Notes under the pieces: generated by a model
The model's database searches: none
What the model was told of the DNA's origin: nothing
The model's input: the letters and a program-made list of their open reading frames with translations, nothing else
Shown here: positions 1-10,495 of the stretch, one piece after another
Position numbering within the stretch: the stretch's first letter is position 1
Layout of the letters: every line of letters begins with the position of its first letter
Source of the DNA: Cladobotryum mycophilum
Lineage: Eukaryota; Ascomycota; Sordariomycetes; Hypocreales; Hypocreaceae
Assembly: GCA_036429605.1 (NCBI GenBank)
Contig: JAVFKD010000004.1
Location: 930,001 to 994,000 of the forward strand
Direction: 5' to 3'
Length of the DNA: 64,000 nt
Translations under genes and position numbers: made by a program

Positions 1-471
1 GGTGTAGTGCTGGAGACACATGGTGGGAGGGGGCGTCTAAGAGGAGATAAAGGTGAGATTCTTTGCCGTTTACACCTTGGGCTTTCAGTCTAGCCAGCTA
101 ATTCTCAGTCTGAAATACCGGGTGTTGTCGTGACACAAAACTTGAGGTTGTTCAACGGCATGAGTAAGTCGGCCCTACCACCTCTGCAGTCCGCTACATA
201 TTTTGTGTCGTTTCGCTTAATATCCCGATCTGAAGGATTGTGATGTGCAAACCCCCATTTATCCCCCAGTGCTACTAGCCATTGTGTGCGTTATACATGT
301 TCTTGACGGAACGTGAAGACACTGGATTTTATCATCTAAGACCCCTAGGCATCCGCTCAAAGTTCTGCCACCACTACCATTTACAACCAGCAGTACACAT
401 CTATGGCTAATGCATGAATGATCCATCTCTATTTGAACGAATCTTTCCTGAGCTAAACAAGTAATCGAATC
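1..471. other. Intergenic, no gene seen
   Basis: No open frame with recognisable protein similarity, no tRNA-like fold and no striking repeat was seen here. The 3' part is the upstream region of the nucleoside hydrolase gene that starts at 472. Confidence 0.5.
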
Positions 472-1643
472 ATGAAGTGGGCTTTGATCTTCGTCTGGCT
501 CACGGCCAAGTGGATACTTGGAGATGCAACCCCCAAAAAGCTCATCATCGAGACTGATCTCTTTGGCGATGTTGAGTGGGTCTTCAGTTAATAAACATGT
601 GACTTAACGGTTTGCTGATCTTCATGTAGCGATGCCGGTGCACTCTTGTTGGCGTTTACAAATGATAACGTCGGCCTCATTAGCGTCCATCTCAGTTACC
701 CATCCATATACTCCGTTTTGGCAGCCTTCAGTCTGATGGGATATTACAACCACTCCCACGTCCTCCCGGTGGGCATAAAAGTGCTCATCACCAATGACAC
801 CTTTTTCGATGACTACGCCTATCAGCATGGCGAGTATGCGAGCAAAGTTGCCTGGCACTGGCGCCAGTATGCGCCTACACCATGGCTAGACATCAACAGC
901 ACTGCATGGCTGGCGGGTGGACGCTATAGAAAAATATTGGGGGACCAGAGCGTGACGGTTGTTAGTCTTGGCTTTTTTGATAACGTAGGTCAATACCCGC
1001 CAACATGCTTCAGCCGAGCGAACGCTGACACCAAGTGACCTCCCCACAAAGCTTTCCGCCATTCTTTCTACTCGTGATGATGTCTACTCGCCTCTCGCAG
1101 GAAAAGAGCTGGTTAAGGCCAAGGTGCGAGAACTTGTGATTAGGGGGGATCATACCCTTCTGGCTGCTCATACAATTTCTACGGCTACAATGCGACCGCG
1201 GCCGCACATGTTGTGATGAATGGCCTGGACCTATTACCTTTCTTGGTGATGAAGTAGGTAGCGATGTCTGGTCAGGCGCACGGCTGGTGGTTGAAGGCCC
1301 AGCGGGCGACCCCGTGCGTGCCGCCTATGAGTGGTTCAAGTATGGGCCCACTCCCTCTATTTCGTATGATCATCGTTAACAAGAATGTAGTGGGTATAAC
1401 AAGTCCCGAAACTCTTGGGATCCGCTCACGATGCTGTATGCGATCGAGGGCTTGGGAGATATCTTTCAGTTTGGAAACAAAGGAGGACATAACTATGTAT
1501 TTCCCGATGGCCGGAACGAGTGGCAGCCAAGGGATGATGGGCGAAAACATAATTATTTGGAGTTGAAAGTCCCCGAGGCGACGGCCGGTGCCCTTTTGGA
1601 TCGCATGTTCCTTCAGGGAGCTAAACAGGCGGCGCGATTTTGA
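472..1643 (+). CDS. Secreted inosine/uridine-preferring nucleoside hydrolase, frame-disrupted
   Basis: Inosine-uridine nucleoside hydrolase family: releases the base from ribonucleosides by cleaving the N-glycosidic bond. The first exon encodes a hydrophobic N-terminus like a signal peptide, then the Asp-rich Ca-binding motif of the family (ETDLFGDVDDAGALLLA), completed only after removing an intron at 576-629. Further introns fit at 985-1051 and 1340-1390. The 3' exon carries the conserved stretch WDPLTMLYAIEGLGD and a family-typical C-terminus ending at 1643. Two single-base losses break the frame in exon 3: one in the G-run at 1143-1148 (six Gs where seven restore the frame) and one near 1219-1227. 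With both repaired the product would be about 333 residues, a normal length. It is either a young pseudogene or a sequencing artefact. The family call is firm; the intact state is not. Confidence 0.82.
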
Positions 1644-2132
1644 AGCACATGACCTTTGCGATGTCTTACTCATAGTCGTTATTGGATGGAAGTTGTTAGC
1701 TGGAAAGAGCTTCATCTTTTCATGCGATATTTGCGCCTATCTCTCTTAGCAGATATACGATCGTTATGTCGTTCCGATGGGATGTTGTGGCATTGCCATC
1801 ACTGCATCTGAGTCAACTGTCAATATGTGGCAGGGTAGACCCCTTGGTCAATGAATAGCTCCATAGCTAACTTGTCAAAATTCACGGCGGCTTAGTGGTA
1901 TTATTTGTCTCTTTGCTATGCGTCTACACTCTGGTTTCATATTTCGTCCAATGTTCTGCCCATAGGAGACAATGAAAGAAACCCAAGCCAGCCTTAACCT
2001 CACATAACGAGCTGAGTCCAGTATTTAATAAACAAAGGAAAATACTTCTCCAACTATCTAGATGAGCAATAGCTTTCTCAATTAGCATACCGCTCAATGT
2101 TCAAGCCCACCTAGTGACTTCTTCATGCCCCA
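1644..2132. other. Intergenic, no gene seen
   Basis: This is the space between the convergent nucleoside hydrolase (plus) and large protein A (minus). I see no supported gene or structured repeat. Confidence 0.45.
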
Positions 2133-3822
2133 TCATGAGTCCGTCTTTTTTAGATTGCCGAACAACGTTCTTTGCTGTCTCAGAAGCTTGAGTTGTCCTT
2201 CCAACAAGCGATAAAACACATTCTGCTGTTCAAGGGTCTGCTCGTTCTGCTGCTGTTGAGGGCACGAGCCAACGATCGCCTCCCATTCTTGCTGGCGGTC
2301 GTTATCAGGAGAGAGCAATCTCGACAACCCTTCTCCATTGCGACGGCGAAGCACTTCCAGTGAAGACTCAACTGTCAAAGTGCTGGACCAACCCGCCGAA
2401 ATACCGGTGTGAACTCCTTGAAGCAAGAAGAAACCTCTTTTGACTACTTTCTTCAATTGATGAAACCCCCAAGCACATACCATGCAGCCCAGGACGGTGA
2501 CGGCAAACAGAAGAGAGCACATGATAGTAGCAACTGGAGGTCCTGTAAGTATACCAATGAAAGGGATGACGCAAAAGACCAGAGTTGTTTCCGAGAAGGC
2601 CTTTCTAGAAAAGTCAATAAAGGTCATCATGACCCCAAGAGAGCCCGACCAGAAGTCGGCAGAATCATCCCGCAGAACAAAATCGATGATTTCCCAATCA
2701 CTGCCACTGAACTTGCCGAGCTTGTCGAACTTGCTGAAGTCGGTGAGCTTGAGAAGGAGGACTCTAGACGCCAGCACCGAAATTTCGCAGAGCTGGATGC
2801 AAGTATTATGCACCCAGTCGGTACTGTCCACGTTTGACCGCAGAATGCTCGCTTCTGGGGTAAGTGTGAGTGAGTGTATGAGAGTTGAAGTGAAAGTTGT
2901 CCGGGGGATTATTATATGACCACATTGACAAAGGTTTCAAAATTTTCGACCACAGCATTATAGCGAGAGCCGAGTTGGCTTATGAGGCGCTCAAACTTCT
3001 TAGGGTCTAATTTCATCTTAAAGGAAGTCAATACAAACTCTCAACAACTTTGGGGCTCATTTGAATGGTCTCACCGAAAGAAGCCTAAAGATTCTCTTGA
3101 TTTCTGGCCTCATCCTTGTAATAAACACTAGTAGTCTAGATCTGTCCCAAAATCTGTTTCCATAGATATGATCCATGAAATGAAACGTATCATAACTTTC
3201 CGCAAGTACGGCGAAGCCAAATACCAGAAAGCTATTAAACATAAGTCAGCTGCCAAGCATCCCCCCATCAAGTTGAACCCACGTGGAATTCAAGCGAGGT
3301 TGTCCGTGAATCAAATGGCGCGCCAAGCCTGCAAAATCTTCATAAGTCCAATAGATGGAACTGTTGAACAAGGACACCGTCCAGTAAACTTGAAATAAGC
3401 GAGAAACAGGGACGATGCCCCATACTGACTTGGTTGTAAGTTACTCAATCTCGCGTCGGGTTTTTGCTCCGTGAAATACAACTGTGGCAAAATTCCTTGA
3501 TCGCATCCTCGAGACCTTTCTGTTTCAAGACAGCGATGGGAGACAATTTTAATCTAATCTGAACGTTTATATCAGTAACGGGTAGAACCGATGCCGTGGA
3601 GCTCCCTACCATTGCGAGGCTCATGTTGTCTTCCGTTTTGAAGGTTAACTGATCCAACTCGAGGGCGCTGGTCAGAAATGACAGAACAACCGGGAGTTTG
3701 ATCCGGACATTATCAGTGGGCTGGCGTATTTTGAAGTGAAAGCCAGTGGACTTGTGCACTCCCGGGGTCTTTTCATTGGTAGAATTGACACCAGGTTGGG
3801 CCTTGGGATCGCCAGCTCTCAT
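2133..3822 (-). CDS. Large protein of duplicated divergent pair, copy A (unknown family)
   Basis: I do not recognise a named family. The exons read 3822-3483, 3424-3283, 3231-3075, 2998-2924 and about 2854-2133. They match copy B (5432-7153) in order and in several motifs: GFHFK in exon 1, IRLKLSP, WGIVPVSRLFQVYW in exon 2, VFGFAVLAESYD in exon 3 and VVENFETF in exon 4. The C-terminal exon has two adjacent hydrophobic stretches (around LVFCVIPFIGILTGPPVATIM and MCSLLFAVTVLGCMVCAW), then a charged, glutamine-rich helical tail. It lies head-to-head with the small protein at 4290. Between exons 4 and 5 no canonical donor gives a matching phase; one missing base in exon 4 would fix it. Copy A is therefore mis-sequenced, unusually spliced or decaying. 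Start chosen at the ATG at 3822 before MRAGDPK. Confidence 0.55.
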
Positions 3823-4289
3823 AATGATGACTGTAGTGATGGAAATGATTGAATTCAAGTCTCACTAAGATATGTTTGGAGGGACCAACATGACATCTTT
3901 ATAAGTTGTGGATTGTTCACTCCAATGCGTTACCTGTCACACTGACTGTCTCCCGGCAGGCAGATGAAAGCTTGATTCGAACAAAGCATAATGCAAGAAT
4001 ACAAAGCGGTAAAGGTCAAACATGTCCATTAAAATAAATAACTAACAAAGATTTTCCTTTTGAGCCTTTGTAATCTCTGAAAGCCGTATAATTTGAGATA
4101 GAGTGGGCTCTTTGTACCTAGTGTTTATTATTTGTTAACCAACTGTCCCCCGATCTAAATCTGTGCTCATGTCTATCTGTCTTTGACCTTTGAAAGAGAG
4201 CGAGATGGTGAAGAGTCTACATAAGATCTCATCTCATCTCCCTTTCCGTCTCAAAATCAAGATCAGTTCGGAATCTCCAAGCAGAAATA
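3823..4289. promoter_or_regulatory. Divergent promoter region of pair A
   Basis: 467 bp lie between the divergently oriented starts of the large (minus) and small (plus) proteins of copy A. The matching interval in copy B is 446 bp, so spacing as well as orientation is kept after duplication. No specific operator was identified. Confidence 0.4.
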
Positions 4290-5086
4290 ATGGACAGTAA
4301 CCAACAACACACTCGGCGCGTTGACGGGCGGCCTTGGGACTCTCGGTCCAACTGGGAATCGATGGGGTCCCCGTGATCTTTACCTGATGATTTGAGACAC
4401 TCCATCTCAGTGAAACTCAAATTTTATCTTGCGACTCTAGCCGATTTAGCCAGTAACAGAATAAGTTTGTCCCCGAGCTTGCATCATTCGCATGCTACAT
4501 TCAAAACTAATAGATGGGCTAGATCCATTGATTACTACCTCCGCGGCCATTCATCTCGTTATACCTCGGTTCTCCATCCTGGCTGACATCTGGGAACTGT
4601 CATGCTATGGGAGAGATCTTGGTTTTCGATTGTCGGACAAACTTGTTGGGCGATTGTTCATTGACCCTGTAATGTATAGTTCTATCCCAATATAGTGCAG
4701 CGCTGGATAGGACCTACAGACTAACTTCACGAGTTAGGGCAATTCTTTTCCAAATCATCCTCAGAGTCTCTTCTCCGTTTCTTGCCGTACACTTATACCA
4801 CATGTGGCCCTTAACCTGGTACCTGACTGGACCAGTCTGGCATCCCATATGTGCAAAAGTGACACCCGACACCGTACTTTACCTTTTCCAGTTCATCGGC
4901 TACCTTGTTGCCGTCTGTCGAATCGCGAGTCTAGGAATACAAGTCTGGAAGCTCAGAAATTTCCGCCAAGGCTTAAGTGTAATGGAAAGGGAGATCAAGG
5001 AGGGTAAAGAGGACCAAAGCATGGCCTGCTTCGATCTCGCTGCTTGGGATTACATCCCCTGGGAATTGGTGGCCAAGCAAGGCTGA
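4290..5086 (+). pseudogene. Small membrane-type protein of duplicated pair, copy A (degenerate)
   Basis: This is collinear with the intact small protein at 7600-8421. Exon 1 (4290-4464) begins MDSNQQHTRR like MDGTGRRSHR in copy B and keeps the same spacing to the block VKLKFYLATLADL (copy B VALRLSILAGLEI), but an in-frame TGA interrupts it at 4374-4376. Exon 2 (4514-4668) carries ILADIWELSCYGRDL, matching ILLHISELSCWAEKL. Exon 3 (4738-5086) carries PDTVLYLFQFIGYL and the C-terminal signature ACFDLAAWDYIPWELV. The exon 2/exon 3 phases disagree: exon 2 is 155 nt against 151 in copy B. A nonsense codon plus a frame change argue for real decay rather than one base-calling error. Function unknown. 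Confidence 0.6.
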
Positions 5087-5431
5087 CCATAAGAAGTCTA
5101 CTATTTGAAGGAGAACAGCTATGAAATGGATATAAGAGTTTTGGGGTGACTGCACAGTATAGTAGACAGGCTTGAAGATGGTCGGTAGCCACGATTGGCA
5201 TCATACGGGGGCAGAAGTGTACCAGGTCCGTAAGAGAACTTGGGGAATACCCTGTCACAGTGACACCTTTTTGGTCTAAAAATCAAGAATGAGTACAACA
5301 TCTGGGCTGCCTGTCTTGTCTATTAATTCCCTGCATCTGCGCACCTATTACATCCAACATCGGAATTCTGAAGCCACCTGGCTATCCTGACGGGAAGATA
5401 CGTAAATTATATCCAAGCGCCTTCTCCCTTC
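5087..5431. other. Intergenic between pair A and pair B
   Basis: These 345 bp separate the two tandem copies. Here the small protein of A and the large protein of B converge. No gene or repeat boundary that would mark the duplication junction was visible. Confidence 0.4.
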
Positions 5432-7153
5432 TCACAGTGTTTTGTTGAAAAAGCTGTCTAGACCCCGCAAGATGTCTATCTGATACCCTAAAAACAGCTT
5501 GAGGGTCTCCAAGTCGCTGGTAGGCTGCCAATTCGGGTGGGGTTTACGATACGTATCCGCGAAGTCCTCTATCTCATTTGCGTGTTGAGCGCCGAGATCC
5601 CTAAAATCGAAATATCCTGGGCCCTTTTTCTTCTGCAGTCGAAAGAATTCGAGGACGAGTTCGATAGAATGAGCAGCATGCCAAGCCACCCGAGTCGCTC
5701 CAAAGACTAGACAAGATGGGTTACTAGATGAACACCTCCGGCAGATGCTTTACATACCTGCTTCAAACCCATCATGCTCTTTCTGCAACTGCTGACTTTC
5801 CTGGTAGTAAGTGACGGCTTTATAAGAACCAAAAACGGCGCCTGCGCCTGCAATAAGGGGCACAATGGTTGCATCGCCAACTTCTCCAGCTGTAATAGCC
5901 TCCACAACAGTAGATCCGGAAGTAGTGAGAACGCGGCCAACAAAAGTAGCCGCCACCAAAGATACTATACCGCACTGAGATGCAAGCTCGCGCTGCCGCC
6001 AGACGATTTGTATCATCTTATCCAGAAGTTCTTCGCTCATGGTCATCAAATACGATGCTTGAAGGGACATGTTGCACAGATGATTGCACAGAGCATACAT
6101 CCGTTTGCCGTCTCGAAACGACGATTGCAAAGTTTCAACTACAACAGTGATTTTAGTTACTGGCAAGGGAGATCCCAAGAAGTTGTGAAACTAACCAGAA
6201 ACATCTTCGAAGTCTTGGAGCACAACGCCATAGGCATTCTTGAAACTCCGAAGTCGTCGGCTGTAGTCCTCCTTCATTTCAGGTAGAGTGCTACCATCTA
6301 GTGATTTTCGCTTGGGGAAAGGTCAGTGTTGGTCTTCATTCAATGCTCGCTTGCCTTACCGAATAGTGCCTATAAACGGCACAAACCGTTGGAATCGCCT
6401 TCTCCATAAACTCTTTTAGAGTGAATCCCTCCATTTCAAACTTCATACCACCAATTTTCTCCATCATATCGAAAGCATCATGAAGTCCTGCGAGAACTAC
6501 GAAGCCAAAGACCATAAAGCTGTGATAAATGTGTCAGCTTCAACACTGCCTAACCGATCCCTTCTGAACTAACGTGGGTGCATGATAGGGCCTGCTGTCT
6601 TTCATCAAGTCATCCGCCATATTTTCTAGCTCCTGTGGACCCCTAGACAAAATGCGGTTGAAGAATGAAGCTGTCCAGTAGGCTTCAAACAAATGAGAAG
6701 CAGGTACAATGCCCCATATGGATCTGTGTGTGAGAACGTCGATAATCTTGCGGGTGGCGTCGTTGGCAATCATCTTCTGACATAATTCTTGGATGGCGTG
6801 TTCGAATAGCACATCCAAATGGATGGCGACCGGTGACAGTCGCAGCCGGATCTAATTTTTGTATCAGTAAGCTGTACCTATATCAAGCGGCACTGGAGGA
6901 TCTATACCTTTGCAACCTCAACTTCATCCTCCTTGTCCATTTCACACTCGGATAGCTCGAATCTGTTTGACATCCTTCTAAGCTGGACAGTGAAGTAGGC
7001 CTTGTAATCGGCCTTGTAATCGGTCTCGTGGTCATTGATGACAGGCTCATAAACTTTAAAGTGAAAGCCCTCATCTTCATGCAAGCCGCATTGAGCTGCC
7101 TTTTCGTGGAAGAAGGCATCCTCGGCTCGATTTCCAGCATTAGGGAATTCCAT
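5432..7153 (-). CDS. Large protein of duplicated divergent pair, copy B (unknown family, intact)
   Basis: Six exons can be joined in frame with canonical GT-AG sites: 7153-6908, 6851-6574, 6519-6360, 6310-6196, 6138-5758 and 5706-5432, giving about 484 residues. I do not recognise the family. The N-terminal part holds GFHFKVYEP and an acidic segment; then come IRLRLSPVAIHLDVLFEHAI and the motif SIWGIVPASHLFEAYW, then VFGFVVLAGLHDAFDMM. The C-terminal third has long amphipathic helices either side of two glycine/alanine-rich hydrophobic segments (around GIVSLVAATFVGRVLTT and ATIVPLIAGAGAVFGSY), ending LKLFLGYQIDILRGLDSFFN. It is divergently transcribed from the small protein at 7600. Helix / hydrophobic hairpin / helix would suit a membrane-inserting protein; that is inference only. 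Confidence 0.65.
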
Positions 7154-7599
7154 GACTGTCGTGACAATGGGAGTGGATGGAGATTAGATCCTCCTAAGAT
7201 GAAACTGATGAGAAAGAAGTTCACTTTTCAACGTCCTCAAACATTCTCACCGATGTTTATCGGCTAGTTCTCTTACGCGTCATCCCGGGGGTCAGAATGT
7301 TGTTCAGTATTCATTGGAAGGGAGACGGACATACGGACGGGGGAGCTACATGGTGCGCATATAGCCGTGAAAGATCAAAATTTTAATTGGTATGTTGGTG
7401 TTGGACAGTCGTGTAACCTCAAACAAAGGGAATTCATTGTTGTGTGGTGCCTATTATTAGTCAATCGAACACTGTTGCGCACCTGAATCGAGCTGGTATC
7501 CCTTTGACAGTCTTCAAAAAGCGTAAAGGGACGGTCACCTTACGAACATCTCCTTCTCAAGGTATTAGCTTACAGTCCAAATCAATACCTCTGGGCAAA
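7154..7599. promoter_or_regulatory. Divergent promoter region of pair B
   Basis: 446 bp separate the start codons of the large (7153, minus) and small (7600, plus) proteins, so the two are probably co-regulated from a shared region. Extending the small protein upstream in frame is possible only through non-ATG starts, and copy A aligns from the ATG at 7600. Confidence 0.4.
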
Positions 7600-8421
7600 A
7601 TGGATGGCACCGGTCGCCGTAGTCATCGAAACCCTACAGCAGAGGGACTTCGTCAAACTATCGAGCATTTGGAGCGTACAGTTGTGCTTACCTCGCCTCC
7701 GCCTCCACCACTATCGCCCGTCGCTCTGAGATTATCCATCTTGGCCGGGCTCGAGATATATAATACGAACTACGCTGCGTTCCTTGAGAACGATGAGATC
7801 GGTGTGTCAAATCCTTTCCTTGCCATCATCTCGCCGACATTGTTTCAACGTTCTAACCTGTAAACTAGATCCCAGGTCTACCAGGACGCACGCCATGCGC
7901 CTCGGCATGACTAGAGCCCATATACTCCTACATATTTCGGAATTATCTTGCTGGGCTGAAAAGCTTGAGCGACAATTGCTATCCAGGCGCCAGACAGAAT
8001 GGACCAACCATTGTTTTCTGTAATTTCACCTGTCCAGTTCTGCAGAACCCCCCAATAAGATGTCTATAGACTGACTCCTCGCATTAGAGCATTAATTAAC
8101 CAAGTTGCACACATCATCTTGCTGCCAGCGCTTGCGTTGTTTCTATCCGGTACCCATCTTACATCCAACCAGTATCCTGCGCCCACGGTGGTGGCACAAC
8201 TTGACACAGTGCTCTACATGCTCCAGTGGTTCGGATACCCTATCGCTCTCTACAGAATTGGAACGTTCGAGAAGGGAATTGCCAAACTTGGGAGTCTGCG
8301 CGAAGGGCTCAAGGCGATTGAAAGGCAAGTGGATGGTTTTCGCAAAGCCCAGAGCACTGCTTGCTTTGACGGAGCTACGTGGAATTACATCCCTTGGAGA
8401 TTAGTGAGAAAACTAGATTAA
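7600..8421 (+). CDS. Small membrane-type protein of duplicated divergent pair, copy B (unknown family)
   Basis: Three exons (7600-7801, 7869-8019, 8088-8421) join in frame to about 228 residues. Both introns are canonical GT-AG, and the second has a branch-like GACTGAC. The N-terminus is basic with a proline run (TSPPPPPLSP). The middle is helical (HILLHISELSCWAEKLERQLL). A hydrophobic segment (AHIILLPALALFLSG, about residues 125-139) and a second apolar stretch (TVLYMLQWFGYPIALYRIG) follow, then a charged helix and the C-terminal signature ACFDGATWNYIPWRLV. The hydrophobic segments and the signature recur in copy A, which suggests they matter. The start at 7600 is supported by alignment with copy A (MDSNQQ). 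No known domain recognised; a membrane association is inferred. Confidence 0.65.
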
Positions 8422-9236
8422 AATGAGATCCAAGGCTCGGAAGCAAGATTGCTGTGCAAGATGCATTGGTGTTATGGGATTGGAGCAGAGAGAATCGTTG
8501 TGGCATGTTGTGAGGGGAGCTTGTAAAAGAGGTCTCGGCCGGGACTACTTTTGGCACCAAGGTGGGTAGACTCCGGTGGAATAGTCGTTTGTTTGCTTCT
8601 AGACTCAATTTGATAAGGCCTTTCTTTAGACGTCTCTCTTACGCCGCGACTGTTTTTCACTCTCCCCAGATGAAGCCTTTGGCCCTTCAGTCGTTCGAGA
8701 ATCCCTTCATCGAATGAAATATCAATCATACGAGAACAAGCTCCTAGGACTACATTTGCGACACGAAATAGAATGTGTAGCCTCAAGCTCCTGGAATAAG
8801 CTGGAGATTTGCATGCTGGAAGAACGGGGTGGATAGGCGTCGGCGTGGGCATTTCCTATTCTCATCTGTGAAGCCTCCCGAGTGGACGACGACGTGGTGG
8901 GTTGTAGTTATGACGACCCTGAGTTAGGGTCTCAAGTAGACGCCCGATATTGACTACCAAAGTGCCTATGATAGGAGGAACTTGGATCCATTTGTCTGAC
9001 TAACCGATTAAAGAAAATCAAGAACTAAATTAAGAGGCCTGAAGCCCAAACACTTGGTGATGATGGCCTAGACATATGCGTGGAGTCATGTGTGGTTAAT
9101 ATGGCGATTCCCGTGCCATTAGAATCGACGTGCTAGTCTCGCGAGACCAGTTGACTAGAGTAGGGGCTTCATCCCCCCACGCATTGTTCCCTAACAATAA
9201 TAACCCCATACCACTCAACGCCTTCCTCGATGGGGG
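8422..9236. other. Intergenic, no convincing gene
   Basis: A 126-codon minus-strand frame at 8472-8852 exists but shows no recognisable domain, no supporting splice sites and ordinary composition, so I did not call it. The rest lacks recognisable features. Confidence 0.4.
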
Positions 9237-10078
9237 TTATAGCCCAAGTGCATTATACTTCCCCTTTGTTGCTCCATCCTGAGCCATCTTTTGTACACTC
9301 TCCTCTCTACTTTTACTGCGCGAGTTTTCCTTCCTAACCTCTGCTGATTCCGATCGGCTCGCCTGTCGCTGCGCCTTTCCGCCTTCGATCGCCGCTTTTA
9401 ATCGCTTCTTCTTCCTCTCAGCATCGGCCTCTGACTTTTCGGCTTCTTTGCGGCACCGACGAATGTCTTTATCCCGGAGCGCCCAGGGCACGTCGAGCAC
9501 TTCGCGACGAAACTTTGCCCGTTTCTCCCAAAGGACTAGCTCTTGGGCGGTGGTCTTTATAAGCACCATCTTTTCAATGTTGATTTGCCGCTCTTCTCGG
9601 TATGTTGATAAGCTTCCCTTGATGTCGACCACGGTGCCGATATCAATGTCTGCATAAGACTCGGGATCCTGCGAGGTCTTCGAGTCTACTGGCGCCTCTT
9701 TCTTCTTTCCAACATCCTGTGATTCGGCCTCGTCTACCTTTGTCGCCGTGATCGAGATGAGAGCTTGAATGGTTGCGCCGCTGCTGTCGTCCACGAAATA
9801 AAATCGTCGGCCGGCAATCTCGTCAATTGCGACGACGACACCAACGATGCGCACCCATTTTATCGGCAGATTCTTGTAAAAGTAAAACTTTTCTCCTACT
9901 ATCAAATTAATTGGCATATCCTCGCCGCTGCTGCTGATTGTATAAACTTGCCCTCAAAGCCAGGGTGCTGATCCAAGCCGTGAATTTCGGTGGCGCGCAA
10001 GAGACACCAAGTATTCACCGTTGGCGACAGGTGGAAGCAGTACCGAGGATAAAGTGCGACAGGACCTGCGTTGGTCAT
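9237..10078 (-). CDS. CST complex subunit Stn1 (telomere capping, OB-fold)
   Basis: Stn1 works with Cdc13/Ctc1 and Ten1 in the CST complex on telomeric single-stranded DNA and helps recruit the lagging-strand polymerase. Exon 1 (10078-9952) encodes MTNAGPVALYPRYCFHLSPT and TWCLLRATEIHGL, typical of fungal Stn1 N-termini. Exon 2 (9895-9237) continues with the OB-fold strands FYFYKNLPIKWVRIVGVVVA and RRFYFVDDSSGATIQALIS, an interruption with acidic/lysine-rich insertion, then DIGTVVDIKGSLSTYREERQ. A highly charged coiled-coil tail follows. Total about 261 residues, the short fungal form lacking a C-terminal winged-helix region. The intron (9951-9896) starts with GCAAGT, a GC-AG intron; the GT alternative nearby does not keep frame. 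Without this splice the ORF would start at an internal Met and lose the first OB strand. Confidence 0.85.
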
Positions 10079-10495
10079 GGCATGATTGTTCTCACTATGA
10101 TTCTATATCGAGAATCATACATCTATCCATGCTGACGTGAAATGGTGCCGTGCCAATCGTCGCTGTTTGACGCGTTGTCAAAGGGAAGGTTTCAGTGGCG
10201 GGCAGCTGCCGTAGCTCGATAGCTTTATCGCTGACAACGTGGGGTGACACACCCCTCCAAATAACATCAAGTACAAATCCTATGATGGATACGTGATTCA
10301 CCATATTATTAATGTTTCTCAGACGTTCATCTACACAATTATTATTATTATTATCTTATTGGGAATTTAGATTGATGTTCATTCATGTATTCAGTGTGCC
10401 TATCCTATTCGCAAACCCTGTATGTGGTGTATATCCCCACGCCATGTGCCCGAACTCCATTGCAATCAATACAAATACAGCTTCACTATGTACAA
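10079..10495. other. Intergenic between STN1 start and J-protein stop
   Basis: About 417 bp contain the STN1 promoter side and the 3' flank of the J-protein gene, including a short ATT triplet repeat near 10339-10352. No gene is supported. Confidence 0.4.

Noticed and set aside
8472..8852. 126-codon minus-strand frame as a gene
   Set aside because: No domain, no splice support and nothing recognisable in composition; it lies just after the copy B small gene.
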